The notes under the pieces were generated by a model that did not search any database, had not been told where the DNA came from, and saw only the letters and a list, made by a program, of their open reading frames with translations. Both the position numbers and the translations under genes were made by a program. Of a stretch of 64,000 bases of DNA, positions 34,154-41,804 are shown one piece after another. The DNA comes from Lentzea californiensis. GTDB lineage: Bacteria; Actinomycetota; Actinomycetes; Mycobacteriales; Pseudonocardiaceae. Every line of letters begins with the position of its first letter. The first letter of the stretch is position 1. The stretch is taken from contig NZ_JANBBE010000002.1 in the NCBI RefSeq assembly GCF_024648825.1, positions 434,001 through 498,000 of the forward strand. Reading direction: 5' to 3'.

Positions 34154-34333
34154 GTGAACCTCAAGAAGGTGCTAGTGCTGGCGGGCGTCGCGCTGGTGCT
34201 GTTCCTCCTGATCACCCGGCCGGAAGAGTCCGCTTCGGCGGTCCAGACGGCTCTCGGCTGGCTGCGGGAGGGCGCGGAGTCGATCATCACCTTCGTCAGG
34301 AGCCTCTTCGGGACGGCGACCCCTCTGAGCTAG
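34154..34333 (+). CDS. Small single-span membrane protein
   Basis: 59 aa from GTG 34154, with GAGAGG at a 5-nt gap. One membrane segment (VLVLAGVALVLFLLI) is followed by an amphipathic helical tail (SASAVQTALGWLREGAESIITFVRSLFG, in parts). From memory similar short proteins occur in Pseudonocardiales, but no function is known to me. It stands alone between the CoA-transferase gene and a hypothetical gene. Confidence 0.7.
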   Translation: MNLKKVLVLAGVALVLFLLITRPEESASAVQTALGWLREGAESIITFVRSLFGTATPLS

Positions 34334-34497
34334 TGACAGCCGGTGATCCTCGGCCATCTGCGTTGAGCCGGATGGGTGGAATGAGGCCAATCACGCACTG
34401 GTAACGGGTGTTCTGGGGATTCAGGGTCTGGCGATTGTCAGACCTACCGAATACCTTCCGCTGCAATGGCCGATCCCCGACCGACGAGGAGGCACAT

Positions 34498-34989
34498 ATG
34501 GTCGAGGACTCCGGGGTCCACGAGCTGTTGCAGCAGTGGGCGGCTGAACGGTCTGATGACGCAGAGATGCAGGAGGTGAACCGGATCAAGAACGCATGGC
34601 TCGCGGAGGCTCCCCCCTCGGCGCCAGGCATCCCCGTGCAGCGGGGAGGCAGGAGCGGGCCGCGTGGCTTGGTCAAGGTCGACTCGGCGGATCCGGCCTA
34701 CGTGGCCGCGATGCGCAAGCGGGCGCCGGAGGCACCCGAGGCACTGCTCGCCGCCGCGGCGAGCTACTGGCAGCTGGTGGGCGACGTCGCCGAAGCCGAG
34801 CAGTGGTGGGACGCGGGCATCAGCCCGCTGGACCAGCGCGCGCTCGACTACCGCGCCGCCGGCCTCTCTCCTGCCGACCTCGGTCGGCGCCTGGGACCGA
34901 TGACGGTTCTCCAGCACCTCCGCCGCGGTTCTGCCGCAGCCTGGTGCGTCGCACGTCTGCAGAGGCAGCGCCGGGACGGCGTGGCGTAG
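34498..34989 (+). CDS. Hypothetical protein (163 aa)
   Basis: ATG 34498 has a strong ribosome site (GAGGAGG, 5-nt gap). The N-terminal half is charged and helical (VHELLQQWAAERSDDAEMQEVNRIKNAWLAE, in parts). After a Pro/Gly/Arg-rich hinge the C-terminal part (AALLAAAASYWQLVG region; LDQRALDYRAAGLSPADLGRRLG) is helical and could hold a small three-helix or HTH-like unit. No signal peptide or membrane span. Not assigned to a family. A GC-rich repeat element lies downstream. Confidence 0.7.
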   Translation: MVEDSGVHELLQQWAAERSDDAEMQEVNRIKNAWLAEAPPSAPGIPVQRGGRSGPRGLVKVDSADPAYVAAMRKRAPEAPEALLAAAASYWQLVGDVAEAEQWWDAGISPLDQRALDYRAAGLSPADLGRRLGPMTVLQHLRRGSAAAWCVARLQRQRRDGVA

Positions 34990-35062
34990 TGGGAACGGGG
35001 CTCCACGATTGGGGCCCCCATGTTCGCCGAATGCGCTCACCTCGATCGTTCCGCGTGTTCTG

Positions 35063-35132
35063 TGGGGGCCGAGCCCCCACGCCCCAGCCGGGGGCAAGCC
35101 CTCGGACCCTCACGGGGTGGCCTCCGTCAGGA
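35063..35132. repeat. GC-rich intergenic double-hairpin repeat, copy 1
   Basis: TGGGGGCCGAGCCCCCA (35063-35079) and CCCCAGCCGGGG (35082-35093) are shared exactly with a second copy at 52414-52444, separated by the same 2-nt spacer position. A second hairpin and a third (GCCTCC/GGAGGC) follow in this copy. Located between two same-strand genes, outside coding sequence. Confidence 0.7.
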
Positions 35133-35158
35133 GGCCTCACCCAAGTAGTCTCGGGGTC

Positions 35159-35539
35159 GTGCGCGGCCTCCTTACTCCCCAACGTGTGCTGATCGCGTTC
35201 GCCTGTCTGGCGGCGCTGGTCGTCTGTTGCGGGCTCGCGTGGTGGCAGTGGCAGCGCTTCGAGTCCGCCAGCGGCACGTTCCAGAACCTCGGATACGTGC
35301 TCCAGTGGCCGCTCTTCGGCCTCTTCCCCCTCTTCATGGTGTGGCGTTTCCGCCGTTTGATGCGCCAGAACCGTGACGCGGATCTCGCAGCCGAGCCGGT
35401 TGCGCCCGCTCCTGCGCCGGTAGCTACCGTTGACGCCGTCAAACCCGCGCCTGTCGAACACTTCGACGACGAAGAAGACGCGGAGCTCGCGGCCTACAAC
35501 CGCATGCTCGCGGACCTCAACGCGCGGGACGGTCGTTGA
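35159..35539 (+). CDS. Hypothetical two-span membrane protein
   Basis: 126 aa from GTG 35159 (VRGLLTPQRVLIAFACLAAL). Two membrane segments (about 10-30 and 43-62: FACLAALVVCCGLAWWQW; LQWPLFGLFPLFMVWRF), followed by an Ala/Pro linker and an acidic C-terminal tail (EHFDDEEDAELAAYNRMLADLNARDG, in parts). The tail pattern AAYNRMLADLNARD is one I associate with a conserved actinobacterial membrane protein. The DUF3817 gene follows directly, with TTGA or a 14-nt gap, so the two are probably cotranscribed. Confidence 0.78.
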   Translation: MRGLLTPQRVLIAFACLAALVVCCGLAWWQWQRFESASGTFQNLGYVLQWPLFGLFPLFMVWRFRRLMRQNRDADLAAEPVAPAPAPVATVDAVKPAPVEHFDDEEDAELAAYNRMLADLNARDGR

Positions 35540-35553
35540 GCGAAGGCGGGCAG

Positions 35554-35856
35554 ATGAAGGGTGCGTTGACCCGGTTCAGGGTCATGGCTTACGTGGTCGG
35601 AGTCTTCCTGCTGCTCCTGGTCGTGGCCATGGTGCTCAAGTACGCCGCGGACATGGACGGCGCGATGAAGGTCGTCGGCCCGATCCACGGCTTCCTCTAC
35701 GCCATCTACCTGGTGATTTCCGTCGACCTGGCGCTGAAGCTGCGCTGGTCGATCAAGGGCACCGCGCTGGTGCTGGTCGCCGGCACGATCCCGTTCCTGT
35801 CCTTCTGGGCGGAGCGCAAGGTGGTCGAGAAGACCGCTCAGGGCGTCCCGCTGTGA
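35554..35856 (+). CDS. DUF3817 family integral membrane protein
   Basis: About 100 aa from ATG 35554 (MKGALTRFRVMAYVVGVFLL); TTG 35536, overlapping the previous stop, is the alternative. Three membrane segments with the family pattern: RFRVMAYVVGVFLLLLVVAM, VGPIHGFLYAIYLVISVDLA with the conserved Pro-His-Gly, and GTALVLVAGTIPFLSFWAER. DUF3817 proteins are conserved in actinobacteria; function unknown. The glycine riboswitch of gcvT begins within about 60 nt after the stop. Confidence 0.87.
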   Translation: MKGALTRFRVMAYVVGVFLLLLVVAMVLKYAADMDGAMKVVGPIHGFLYAIYLVISVDLALKLRWSIKGTALVLVAGTIPFLSFWAERKVVEKTAQGVPL

Positions 35857-35899
35857 CGTTTGGCCTGCTAGCGTCTGGGGCTACCAACTGAACACGGCC

Positions 35900-36085
35900 G
35901 TCGATGTCGCGCGGGAGAGCTCCCTTCGGTGGGGGCGCCGAAGGAGCAACTCCTCCCCGGAATCTCTCAGGTACAAGTACCGCGCGACGAAGGCAACTCT
36001 GAAAAGCAGGCTCATCAGCAGCCTCGCCCACGGTGCAAGCCACTTCGGTGGTGAAGCTCTCAGGCTCATGACAGAGGGGGAGGCT
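35900..36085 (+). promoter_or_regulatory. Tandem glycine riboswitch upstream of gcvT-glyA
   Basis: Two glycine aptamers in series. The first (about 35916-35988) has P1 strands GTCGCGCGG / CCGCGCGAC and the core landmarks GGGAGAG, GCCGAAGGAGCAA and AATCTCTCAGGTA. The second (about 35997-36077) is closed by CTCTG/CAGAG and contains GGTGCAAGCC, CGGTGGTGAAGCTCTCAGG and CATGACAGAGGGGGAGG. Both binding cores match the known motif, and the downstream genes are glycine-cleavage and one-carbon genes. Glycine binding normally switches such operons on. The expression platform is not clear; it precedes a Shine-Dalgarno at 36094-36100. Confidence 0.92.
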
Positions 36086-36106
36086 CGCTCTAGTGAGGAG
36101 TCTCCG

Positions 36107-36181
36107 ATGGACCGTGTCATTCTTCTGATGCCTCAGCCGGCCGCGTCCGGCTCTTCGGCGCACCCTGGAGGAGCGTTCTGA
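36107..36181 (+). CDS. Putative 24-aa upstream ORF between glycine riboswitch and gcvT
   Basis: ATG 36107 is preceded by GAGGAG at a 7-nt gap and opens a 24-codon frame (MDRVILLMPQPAASGSSAHP...GGAF) whose TGA overlaps the gcvT ATG by one base (TGATG at 36179-36183). The overlap would couple gcvT translation to this frame, although gcvT also has its own GGAGGAG. No family match known to me. It may be a regulatory leader peptide or a chance frame. Confidence 0.45.
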   Translation: MDRVILLMPQPAASGSSAHPGGAF

Positions 36182-37275
36182 TGTCCCGCCTCACGCCTCT
36201 GAACGCCGAGCACGAGCAGCTCGGCGCGATGTTCACCGACTTCGCGGGCTGGCGGATGCCGCTGCGCTACTCGTCCGAACTCGCGGAGCACCACGCGGTG
36301 CGCACGACCGCGGGCCTGTTCGACCTCACGCACATGGGTGAGATCGTCCTGACCGGACCGCAGGCCGGCGAGGCCCTCGACTACGCGCTGGTAGGCCACA
36401 TCTCGGCACTGGCCGTCGGCAAGGCGCGCTACACGATGATCACGCAGGCCGACGGCGGCGTGATCGACGACCTGATCGTGTACCGCCTGGGTGACCAGGA
36501 GTTCATGGTCGTCGCGAACGCCTCGAACGCCCTCGTCGTCGCCGAGGCGCTGGTCGAGCGCGCAGCCGGGTTCGACACCGTCGTGGCGGACAAGTCGACC
36601 GACTACGCGTTGATCGCGATCCAGGGCCCGAAGTCGGTCGAGATCCTCTCCGGCCTGACCGACACCGACCTGTCGACGGTCAAGTACTACGCCTCGTACC
36701 CGTCCACCGTGGCCGGTGTCGACGCGCTGCTCGCCCGTACCGGCTACACCGGCGAGGAGGGCTTCGAGCTCTTCGTCGCGCCCGCCGACGCGCCCGCGGT
36801 CTGGGCGGCGTTGCTGGGAGCAGGTGAGGCGCACGAGCTCAAGCCGTGCGGTCTCGGCTGCCGCGACACGTTGCGCCTCGAAGCCGGGATGCCCTTGTAC
36901 GGCAACGAACTGACGACGTCGCTGACGCCTTACAACGCGAACCTGGGCCGCGTCGTGAAGCTCGACAAGCCCGGCGACTTCGTGGGCCGCGACGCGCTGA
37001 CCAAGGTCGCCGAGTCCGGGGTGGACTCGGTCCTGGTCGGACTGAAGACCCCTGAGCGCCGTGCCCCGCGCCACGGTTACGCGGTGCTCGACGGCGACCA
37101 GGTCGTGGGCGAGGTGACGTCGGGCGCGCTGTCCCCGACCCTCGGCTACTCCGTCGCCATGGCCTACGTGTCGAAGGCCAGTGCCGAGCCCGGCACCTCA
37201 CTGCTGGTGGACGTCCGCGGCAAGAAGCAGCCGGTCGAGGTCGTCGCACTTCCGTTCTACAAGCGCGCCAAGTAG
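36181..37275 (+). CDS. gcvT: Glycine cleavage system T protein (aminomethyltransferase)
   Basis: 364 aa. Transfers the aminomethyl carbon of glycine to tetrahydrofolate, giving 5,10-methylene-THF and ammonia. Family landmarks: [24 protein letters not shown] (in parts), [30 protein letters not shown] (in part), [14 protein letters not shown] with the folate-site residues, and [18 protein letters not shown]. Start preceded by GGAGGAG. Controlled by the glycine riboswitch and cotranscribed with glyA, 13 nt downstream. The P and H proteins are not in this window. Confidence 0.96.
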   Translation: MSRLTPLNAEHEQLGAMFTDFAGWRMPLRYSSELAEHHAVRTTAGLFDLTHMGEIVLTGPQAGEALDYALVGHISALAVGKARYTMITQADGGVIDDLIVYRLGDQEFMVVANASNALVVAEALVERAAGFDTVVADKSTDYALIAIQGPKSVEILSGLTDTDLSTVKYYASYPSTVAGVDALLARTGYTGEEGFELFVAPADAPAVWAALLGAGEAHELKPCGLGCRDTLRLEAGMPLYGNELTTSLTPYNANLGRVVKLDKPGDFVGRDALTKVAESGVDSVLVGLKTPERRAPRHGYAVLDGDQVVGEVTSGALSPTLGYSVAMAYVSKASAEPGTSLLVDVRGKKQPVEVVALPFYKRAK

Positions 37276-37288
37276 GGAGATCCTCCAG

Positions 37289-38554
37289 ATGTCCGACCAG
37301 TTCAACGCTTCCCTCGCGGAGTACGACCCCGAGGTGGCCGAGGCCGTTGCGGCCGAGCTGGCTCGCCAGCAGGGCACGCTCGAGATGATCGCCTCGGAGA
37401 ACTTCACGCCCGTCTCGGTGCTGCAGGCCCAGGGCTCCGTGCTCACCAACAAGTACGCGGAGGGCTACCCCGGCCGTCGCTACTACGGCGGCTGCGAGCA
37501 CGTGGACGTCGTCGAGCGCCTCGCCATCGAGCGCATCAAGTCGCTCTTCGGTGCCGGCTTCGCGAACGTCCAGCCGCACTCGGGCGCGCAGGCCAACGCG
37601 GCCGCGATGTTCGCACTGCTCCAGCCCGGCGACACGATCCTGGGCCTGGACCTCGCGCACGGCGGTCACCTGACGCACGGCATGCGCATCAACTTCTCCG
37701 GCAAGCTCTACAACGTCGTGCCGTACCACGTCGCGGACTCGGACGGCCGCGTCGACATGGCCGAGGTCGAGCGCCTGGCGCAGGAGCACCGGCCGAAGCT
37801 GATCGTCGCCGGCTGGTCCGCCTACCCGCGCCAGCTGGACTTCGCCGAGTTCCGCCGCATCGCGGACTCGGTCGAGGCCTACCTGATGGTCGACATGGCG
37901 CACTTCGCCGGCCTCGTCGCCGCCGACCTGCACCCGTCGCCCGTGCCGCACGCGCACGTCACGACGACCACGACCCACAAGACCCTCGGCGGTCCCCGTG
38001 GCGGCGTGATCCTGTCGAACGAGGCCGACATCGCCAAGAAGATCAACTCGGCGGTGTTCCCCGGCCAGCAGGGCGGCCCGCTGGAGCACGTGATCGCGGC
38101 CAAGGCGGTGGCGTTCAAGCACGCCGCCTCGCCGGAGTTCGCGGACCGCCAGCGCCGCACGCTCGAGGGCGCGCGGATCCTGGCCGAGCGCCTGTCGCAG
38201 GCGGACGTCGCCGCGGCCGGCGTGAAGGTGCTGACCGGCGGCACGGACGTGCACCTCGTCCTCGTCGACCTGGTCAACTCCGAGCTGGACGGCAAGCAGG
38301 CCGAGGACGTGCTGCACCAGATCGGCATCACGGTCAACCGCAACGCCGTTCCGAACGACCCGCGGCCGCCGATGGTCACGTCCGGTCTGCGGATCGGCAC
38401 GCCGGCGCTCGCGACCCGCGGGTTCGGCGAGGTGGACTTCACCGAGGTCGCCGACGTGATCGCGGAGGCCCTGAAGCCGGGCGCGGCGGTCGACGAGCTG
38501 CGTGCGCGCGTCGAGGTGCTGGCGGCGAAGCACCCGCTGTACTCCACGCTCTGA
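37289..38554 (+). CDS. glyA: Serine hydroxymethyltransferase
   Basis: 421-aa PLP enzyme interconverting serine and glycine with THF. Conserved strings: [22 protein letters not shown] (in parts), [39 protein letters not shown], and the PLP-binding Lys in [17 protein letters not shown] 37289 is used rather than longer in-frame extensions into gcvT. Linked with gcvT it converts two glycines to serine, fitting glycine-induced expression through the riboswitch. A very strong terminator follows. Confidence 0.96.
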   Translation: MSDQFNASLAEYDPEVAEAVAAELARQQGTLEMIASENFTPVSVLQAQGSVLTNKYAEGYPGRRYYGGCEHVDVVERLAIERIKSLFGAGFANVQPHSGAQANAAAMFALLQPGDTILGLDLAHGGHLTHGMRINFSGKLYNVVPYHVADSDGRVDMAEVERLAQEHRPKLIVAGWSAYPRQLDFAEFRRIADSVEAYLMVDMAHFAGLVAADLHPSPVPHAHVTTTTTHKTLGGPRGGVILSNEADIAKKINSAVFPGQQGGPLEHVIAAKAVAFKHAASPEFADRQRRTLEGARILAERLSQADVAAAGVKVLTGGTDVHLVLVDLVNSELDGKQAEDVLHQIGITVNRNAVPNDPRPPMVTSGLRIGTPALATRGFGEVDFTEVADVIAEALKPGAAVDELRARVEVLAAKHPLYSTL

Positions 38555-38560
38555 CGCTGA

Positions 38561-38604
38561 ACGACGAGGGGCGCCACCGGAAATCCGGTGGCGCCCCTCG
38601 TCGT
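38561..38604 (+). terminator. Terminator of the gcvT-glyA operon
   Basis: Perfect 20-bp stem (38561-38580 with 38585-38604) and an AAAT loop, 6 nt after the glyA stop. Confidence 0.9.
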
Positions 38605-38630
38605 TGGTGACCCGAGAGCGAAACGACGGG

Positions 38631-38660
38631 AACCCCGGCCCCTTCCCCAGGGCCGGGGTT
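38631..38660. terminator. Second hairpin, between glyA and the opposing secreted-protein gene
   Basis: 11-bp stem AACCCCGGCCC / GGGCCGGGGTT (38631-38641 with 38650-38660) and 8-nt loop, followed by TTCACC. It lies 58 nt beyond the stop of the minus-strand gene at 38719 and probably terminates that gene. Confidence 0.7.
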
Positions 38661-38718
38661 TCACCGTGTCAGGGTGATGTGTGTTTCAGATGGACCGTCC
38701 TAAAGGGATGCTGTGGGG

Positions 38719-39396
38719 TTACGCAGCGGGGGCCGTGACACCGGGGGGCAGGCACTCCACGTTGCGCTTGCCGTCGGGCTGGATGACGAACCAGGTGCCA
38801 CCAACGCCCTGGCCCTTCCAGGCGCCCGGCTTCGGGTCCTGCGAGTAGGTGTAGAGAGGCCAGCCGTCGATGGCGACCTGCTTCTTGCCGTCAGCGCGGG
38901 TGATCAGCGAGACCAGCTTCGCGTCGACGCCCTCGACCTGCGGAACCGTGTCCGCCATCAGCGGCGGCCAGGTGACCGCGCACTGGTTGTTGCAGTTCGA
39001 CTTGCCTTCGGGCTTCGGGGTGTCCTTGTCGAAGCGGTACAGGGTGCGGCCATCGCCGTCCTGGACCACGAGGCCCATCTTGTCGACGGGCTTGCCGACC
39101 AGCTTCAACGTGCTGACCGGGGCTGCTGCGGGGGGCTGCGCCGCCGGGGGCTGCGCGGCCGGAACTTCCGGGGCCTGCTGCTGGACAGGGGCTTCGGGGG
39201 CCTGCGCGGGCTCCTGGAGTACCGGGGGCTGACCCACGTCGCCGTAGTCACCGAGGACGCCCAGGTCGGTTTCGGTTTGTGCCACCGGCTTGGAGTTCGT
39301 GCCACTGCCAGTGGCGCTCCAGACACCCAGACCCAGCACAACTGCCAGTCCCGCGGCGAGCCCGATGGCAATGCGGTTACGTCGGATCACACTCAT
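38719..39396 (-). CDS. Secreted or membrane-anchored COG4315-type repeat protein
   Basis: 225 aa from ATG 39396; GTG 39390 has the better ribosome spacing and removes two residues. N-terminal hydrophobic segment IAIGLAAGLAVVLGLGVW, then a Gln/Ala/Pro-rich linker (residues ~50-95). The C-terminal domain has two copies of the secreted-lipoprotein repeat: LVVQDGDGRTLYRFDKDTP with NNQCAVTWPPLMAD, and VAIDGWPLYTYSQDPKPGAWKGQGVGGTWF (in parts). Function of the repeat is unknown; members are extracytoplasmic. Three Cys are present, two in the CNNQC pair. Divergent from the Cfa-like gene. Confidence 0.82.
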   Translation of the reverse strand: MSVIRRNRIAIGLAAGLAVVLGLGVWSATGSGTNSKPVAQTETDLGVLGDYGDVGQPPVLQEPAQAPEAPVQQQAPEVPAAQPPAAQPPAAAPVSTLKLVGKPVDKMGLVVQDGDGRTLYRFDKDTPKPEGKSNCNNQCAVTWPPLMADTVPQVEGVDAKLVSLITRADGKKQVAIDGWPLYTYSQDPKPGAWKGQGVGGTWFVIQPDGKRNVECLPPGVTAPAA

Positions 39397-39523
39397 GTCC
39401 TCCTCGTCCATCCGTTCGCTCTATCCAGGCCATACGGCCCGGGTTGCGTCTCGGTTCAGAAACGAACCGAACCTCGTCCCGTCTCGAACGTCTGGCGGAG
39501 CCAGGTAACGCAGGAGGTGCAGG

Positions 39524-40777
39524 GTGGTCGTCGCTGGTCAGCTGGCGGGAATGGCCGAACGGGTGCTGGGTGCAGCGTTGCCGATCGGATTTCGGGCGTG
39601 GGACGGAAGTGTCGCCGGGCCGCAGGACGGCACGGTGGTCGTGATCCGCTCGCGCGACGCGTTGCGGAGGCTCGTGTGGAGTCCGAACGAACTGGGGCTC
39701 GCCCGCGCGTACGTGAGCGGCGAGCTCGACGTCGAGGGTGATCTCGCGACCGGTCTCTCGCAGATCTGGGGACTCGTGCGGCGGGGCGTCACCCGCCGGC
39801 CGCGGCTTTCGGAGGTCGCGAAGCTCGCGTTGCGGCTGAAGGTGCTGGGACCCAACCCGGACGCGCCGAAGGAGGAAGCCAGGCTGCGGGGCGCGCTGCA
39901 CACCAAGAGCCGCGACCGCGATGCCATTTCGCACCATTACGATCTGAGCAACGACTTCTACCGGCTCGTCCTCGACCCGAGCATGGCCTACTCGTGCGCG
40001 TACTTCACGTCCGAGGACGAGCCGCTCGCGCAGGCGCAGCACAACAAGCTGGACCTCGTGTGCCGCAAGCTCGGCCTGGAGCCGGGCATGCGCCTGCTCG
40101 ACGTCGGCTGCGGCTGGGGTTCGATGATCATCCACGCCGCGAAGCACTACGGCGTGCACGCGACCGGGGTGACGATCTCCGCCCAGCAGCGCGAGCACAT
40201 CCTCGGGCGGATCGAGGCCGAAGGCCTGACCGGCCGGGTCGAGGTGCGGTTGCAGGACTACCGCGAGGTGCGCGACGAGCCGTTCGACGCGATCTCCACG
40301 ATCGAGATGGGCGAGCACGTAGGCGAGAGCAACTACCCCGAGTACGCCTCGACCCTGCATCGGCTGCTCAAGCCCGAGGGCCGCCTGCTGCTGCAACAGA
40401 TGTCACGCGGACACAACGCACCCGGCGGTGGTGCCTTCATCGAGTCGTACGTCGCGCCGGACATGCACATGCGGCCGGTCAGCGCCACCACCGGCTTCCT
40501 TGAAGGCGCAGGCCTGGAGATCCGCGACGTGCACGCGTTGCGCGAGCACTACGTGTGGACCGTACGGGCGTGGGGACAGACCCTGGAAGAGCGCTGGGAC
40601 GAGGTCGTCGCCCTGGTCGGTGAGGGACAGGCGCGCGTCTGGCGGCTGTACCTGGCCGGCGGCGCGCTGACGTTCGAGGAGGGCCGGATGGGCGTGGACC
40701 AGATCCTCGCGGTGCGCAGGAACGAGAACGGCCGCAGCGGCATGCCGCGCGTACGCCGTGAGCTGGTGGCCGGGTGA
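39524..40777 (+). CDS. Cyclopropane-fatty-acyl-phospholipid synthase family SAM methyltransferase
   Basis: 417 aa from GTG 39524 (AGGAGGTG upstream). The C-terminal two thirds is a class I SAM methyltransferase of the CFA/mycolic-acid type: HYDLSNDFYRLVLDPSMAYSCAYF (in parts), SAM loop LLDVGCGWGSMIIHAAKHYG, VTISAQQREH, STIEMGEHVG, and LEIRDVHALREHYVWTVRAWG (in part). It should add a methylene or methyl group to unsaturated acyl chains in membrane lipids. It is coupled by a GTGA overlap to a DUF1295 membrane protein, suggesting a joint lipid modification. The exact product (cyclopropane or 10-methyl) cannot be told. Confidence 0.9.
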   Translation: MVVAGQLAGMAERVLGAALPIGFRAWDGSVAGPQDGTVVVIRSRDALRRLVWSPNELGLARAYVSGELDVEGDLATGLSQIWGLVRRGVTRRPRLSEVAKLALRLKVLGPNPDAPKEEARLRGALHTKSRDRDAISHHYDLSNDFYRLVLDPSMAYSCAYFTSEDEPLAQAQHNKLDLVCRKLGLEPGMRLLDVGCGWGSMIIHAAKHYGVHATGVTISAQQREHILGRIEAEGLTGRVEVRLQDYREVRDEPFDAISTIEMGEHVGESNYPEYASTLHRLLKPEGRLLLQQMSRGHNAPGGGAFIESYVAPDMHMRPVSATTGFLEGAGLEIRDVHALREHYVWTVRAWGQTLEERWDEVVALVGEGQARVWRLYLAGGALTFEEGRMGVDQILAVRRNENGRSGMPRVRRELVAG

Positions 40778-41544
40778 GCTTCCTGATCAGCCTGGTCGTG
40801 GTGCTGGCGCTGCTCAGCGGACTGTTCCTGTACGCGGACTCCCGCAAGCGCTACGACCTGATCGACTCCGTGTGGGGCCCCGGCTTCGCCGTGATCGCCG
40901 TGATCACGTTGCTGTTCGCGGAGGGCGAACCAACTCGGCAGTGGGTCGTCACCGCCCTGACCGTGGTGTGGGGCGTACGCCTGGGCGTGCACATCCACTC
41001 GCGCAACAGGGGCAAGGACGAAGATCCGCGATACCAGGACATCTTGAGGCGTGCCAAGGGAAATCCGCGCCTGCGGATGTACCGCGTCTATCTGCTCCAG
41101 GCCGTGCTGATGTGGATCGTGTCGCTGCCCGTCCAGGCCGCGCAGCACCTTTCGGCCCCTTTCGGAGTGCTAGATTGGCTGGGCACTGGCGTGTGGATGG
41201 TCGGCTTCGTCTTCGAGGCCGTGGGTGACTGGCAGCTCTCCCGGTTCCGTGCGGACCCGGCGAACAAGGGCGCCGTGATGGACCGCGGTTTGTGGCGCTA
41301 CACAAGGCATCCGAACTACTTCGGCGACTCCGTCGTGTGGTGGGGCCTGTACCTGTTCGCGTTGCACTCGTGGCTCGCCGCGCTCACGATCATCGGTCCG
41401 GTGGTCATGACGTGGCTGCTCGCCAAGGGCAGCGGCAAGCCGTTGCTGGAGAAGGACATCGTGTCGCGCCGTCCCGGTTATGCCGAGTACGTGCGGTGCA
41501 CCAGTGGCTTCGTCCCGCTGCCTCCGAAGAGTCGCGTGGGGTAG
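40774..41544 (+). CDS. DUF1295 membrane protein (steroid 5-alpha-reductase/ICMT-like)
   Basis: 256 aa with about six membrane segments (ISLVVVLALLSGLFLYADSRKRYDLIDSVWGPGF at the start, in parts). The C-terminal signature of the DUF1295/steroid-reductase-like fold is clear: DRGLWRYTRHPNYFGDSVVWWGLYLFAL (in parts) and a final PGYAEYVRCTSGFVPLPPK. Members bind NADPH or SAM-like cofactors in related enzymes; this subgroup is uncharacterised to my knowledge. GTG 40774 overlaps the stop of the Cfa-like gene, so they are translated together. Confidence 0.88.
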   Translation: MSFLISLVVVLALLSGLFLYADSRKRYDLIDSVWGPGFAVIAVITLLFAEGEPTRQWVVTALTVVWGVRLGVHIHSRNRGKDEDPRYQDILRRAKGNPRLRMYRVYLLQAVLMWIVSLPVQAAQHLSAPFGVLDWLGTGVWMVGFVFEAVGDWQLSRFRADPANKGAVMDRGLWRYTRHPNYFGDSVVWWGLYLFALHSWLAALTIIGPVVMTWLLAKGSGKPLLEKDIVSRRPGYAEYVRCTSGFVPLPPKSRVG

Positions 41545-41791
41545 CGGACGGGGGGTTGGGGCGCGCGGCGGCGCGGACACCTGCTGTCGTTCGCGCGGAG
41601 CTTGCGCGGACGGCTTGCGTGTCGTCGTGCACCCAGCGGAACCGCCGCGCTTTCGTCCGCGGCCTGGTCGTCGCGGCGCAGGACGGCAGGCTGCGGTTCG
41701 CGCCTTCGGCGTCGCGTCCACAACCCCCTTCGGATCTGTATCGCGGCAGGCAGTGCACGTCACAGCGCCCGTGCGGCGTGCGTGCGCGGGT

Positions 41792-41804
41792 TAATGTTGG
41801 AGCG
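41792..41804 (+). promoter_or_regulatory. Candidate -10 giving a leaderless transcript for the S9 peptidase
   Basis: TAATGT (41792-41797) ends 6 nt before the GTG start at 41804, the normal distance from -10 to +1. No convincing Shine-Dalgarno is present for a leadered start. Confidence 0.45.
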
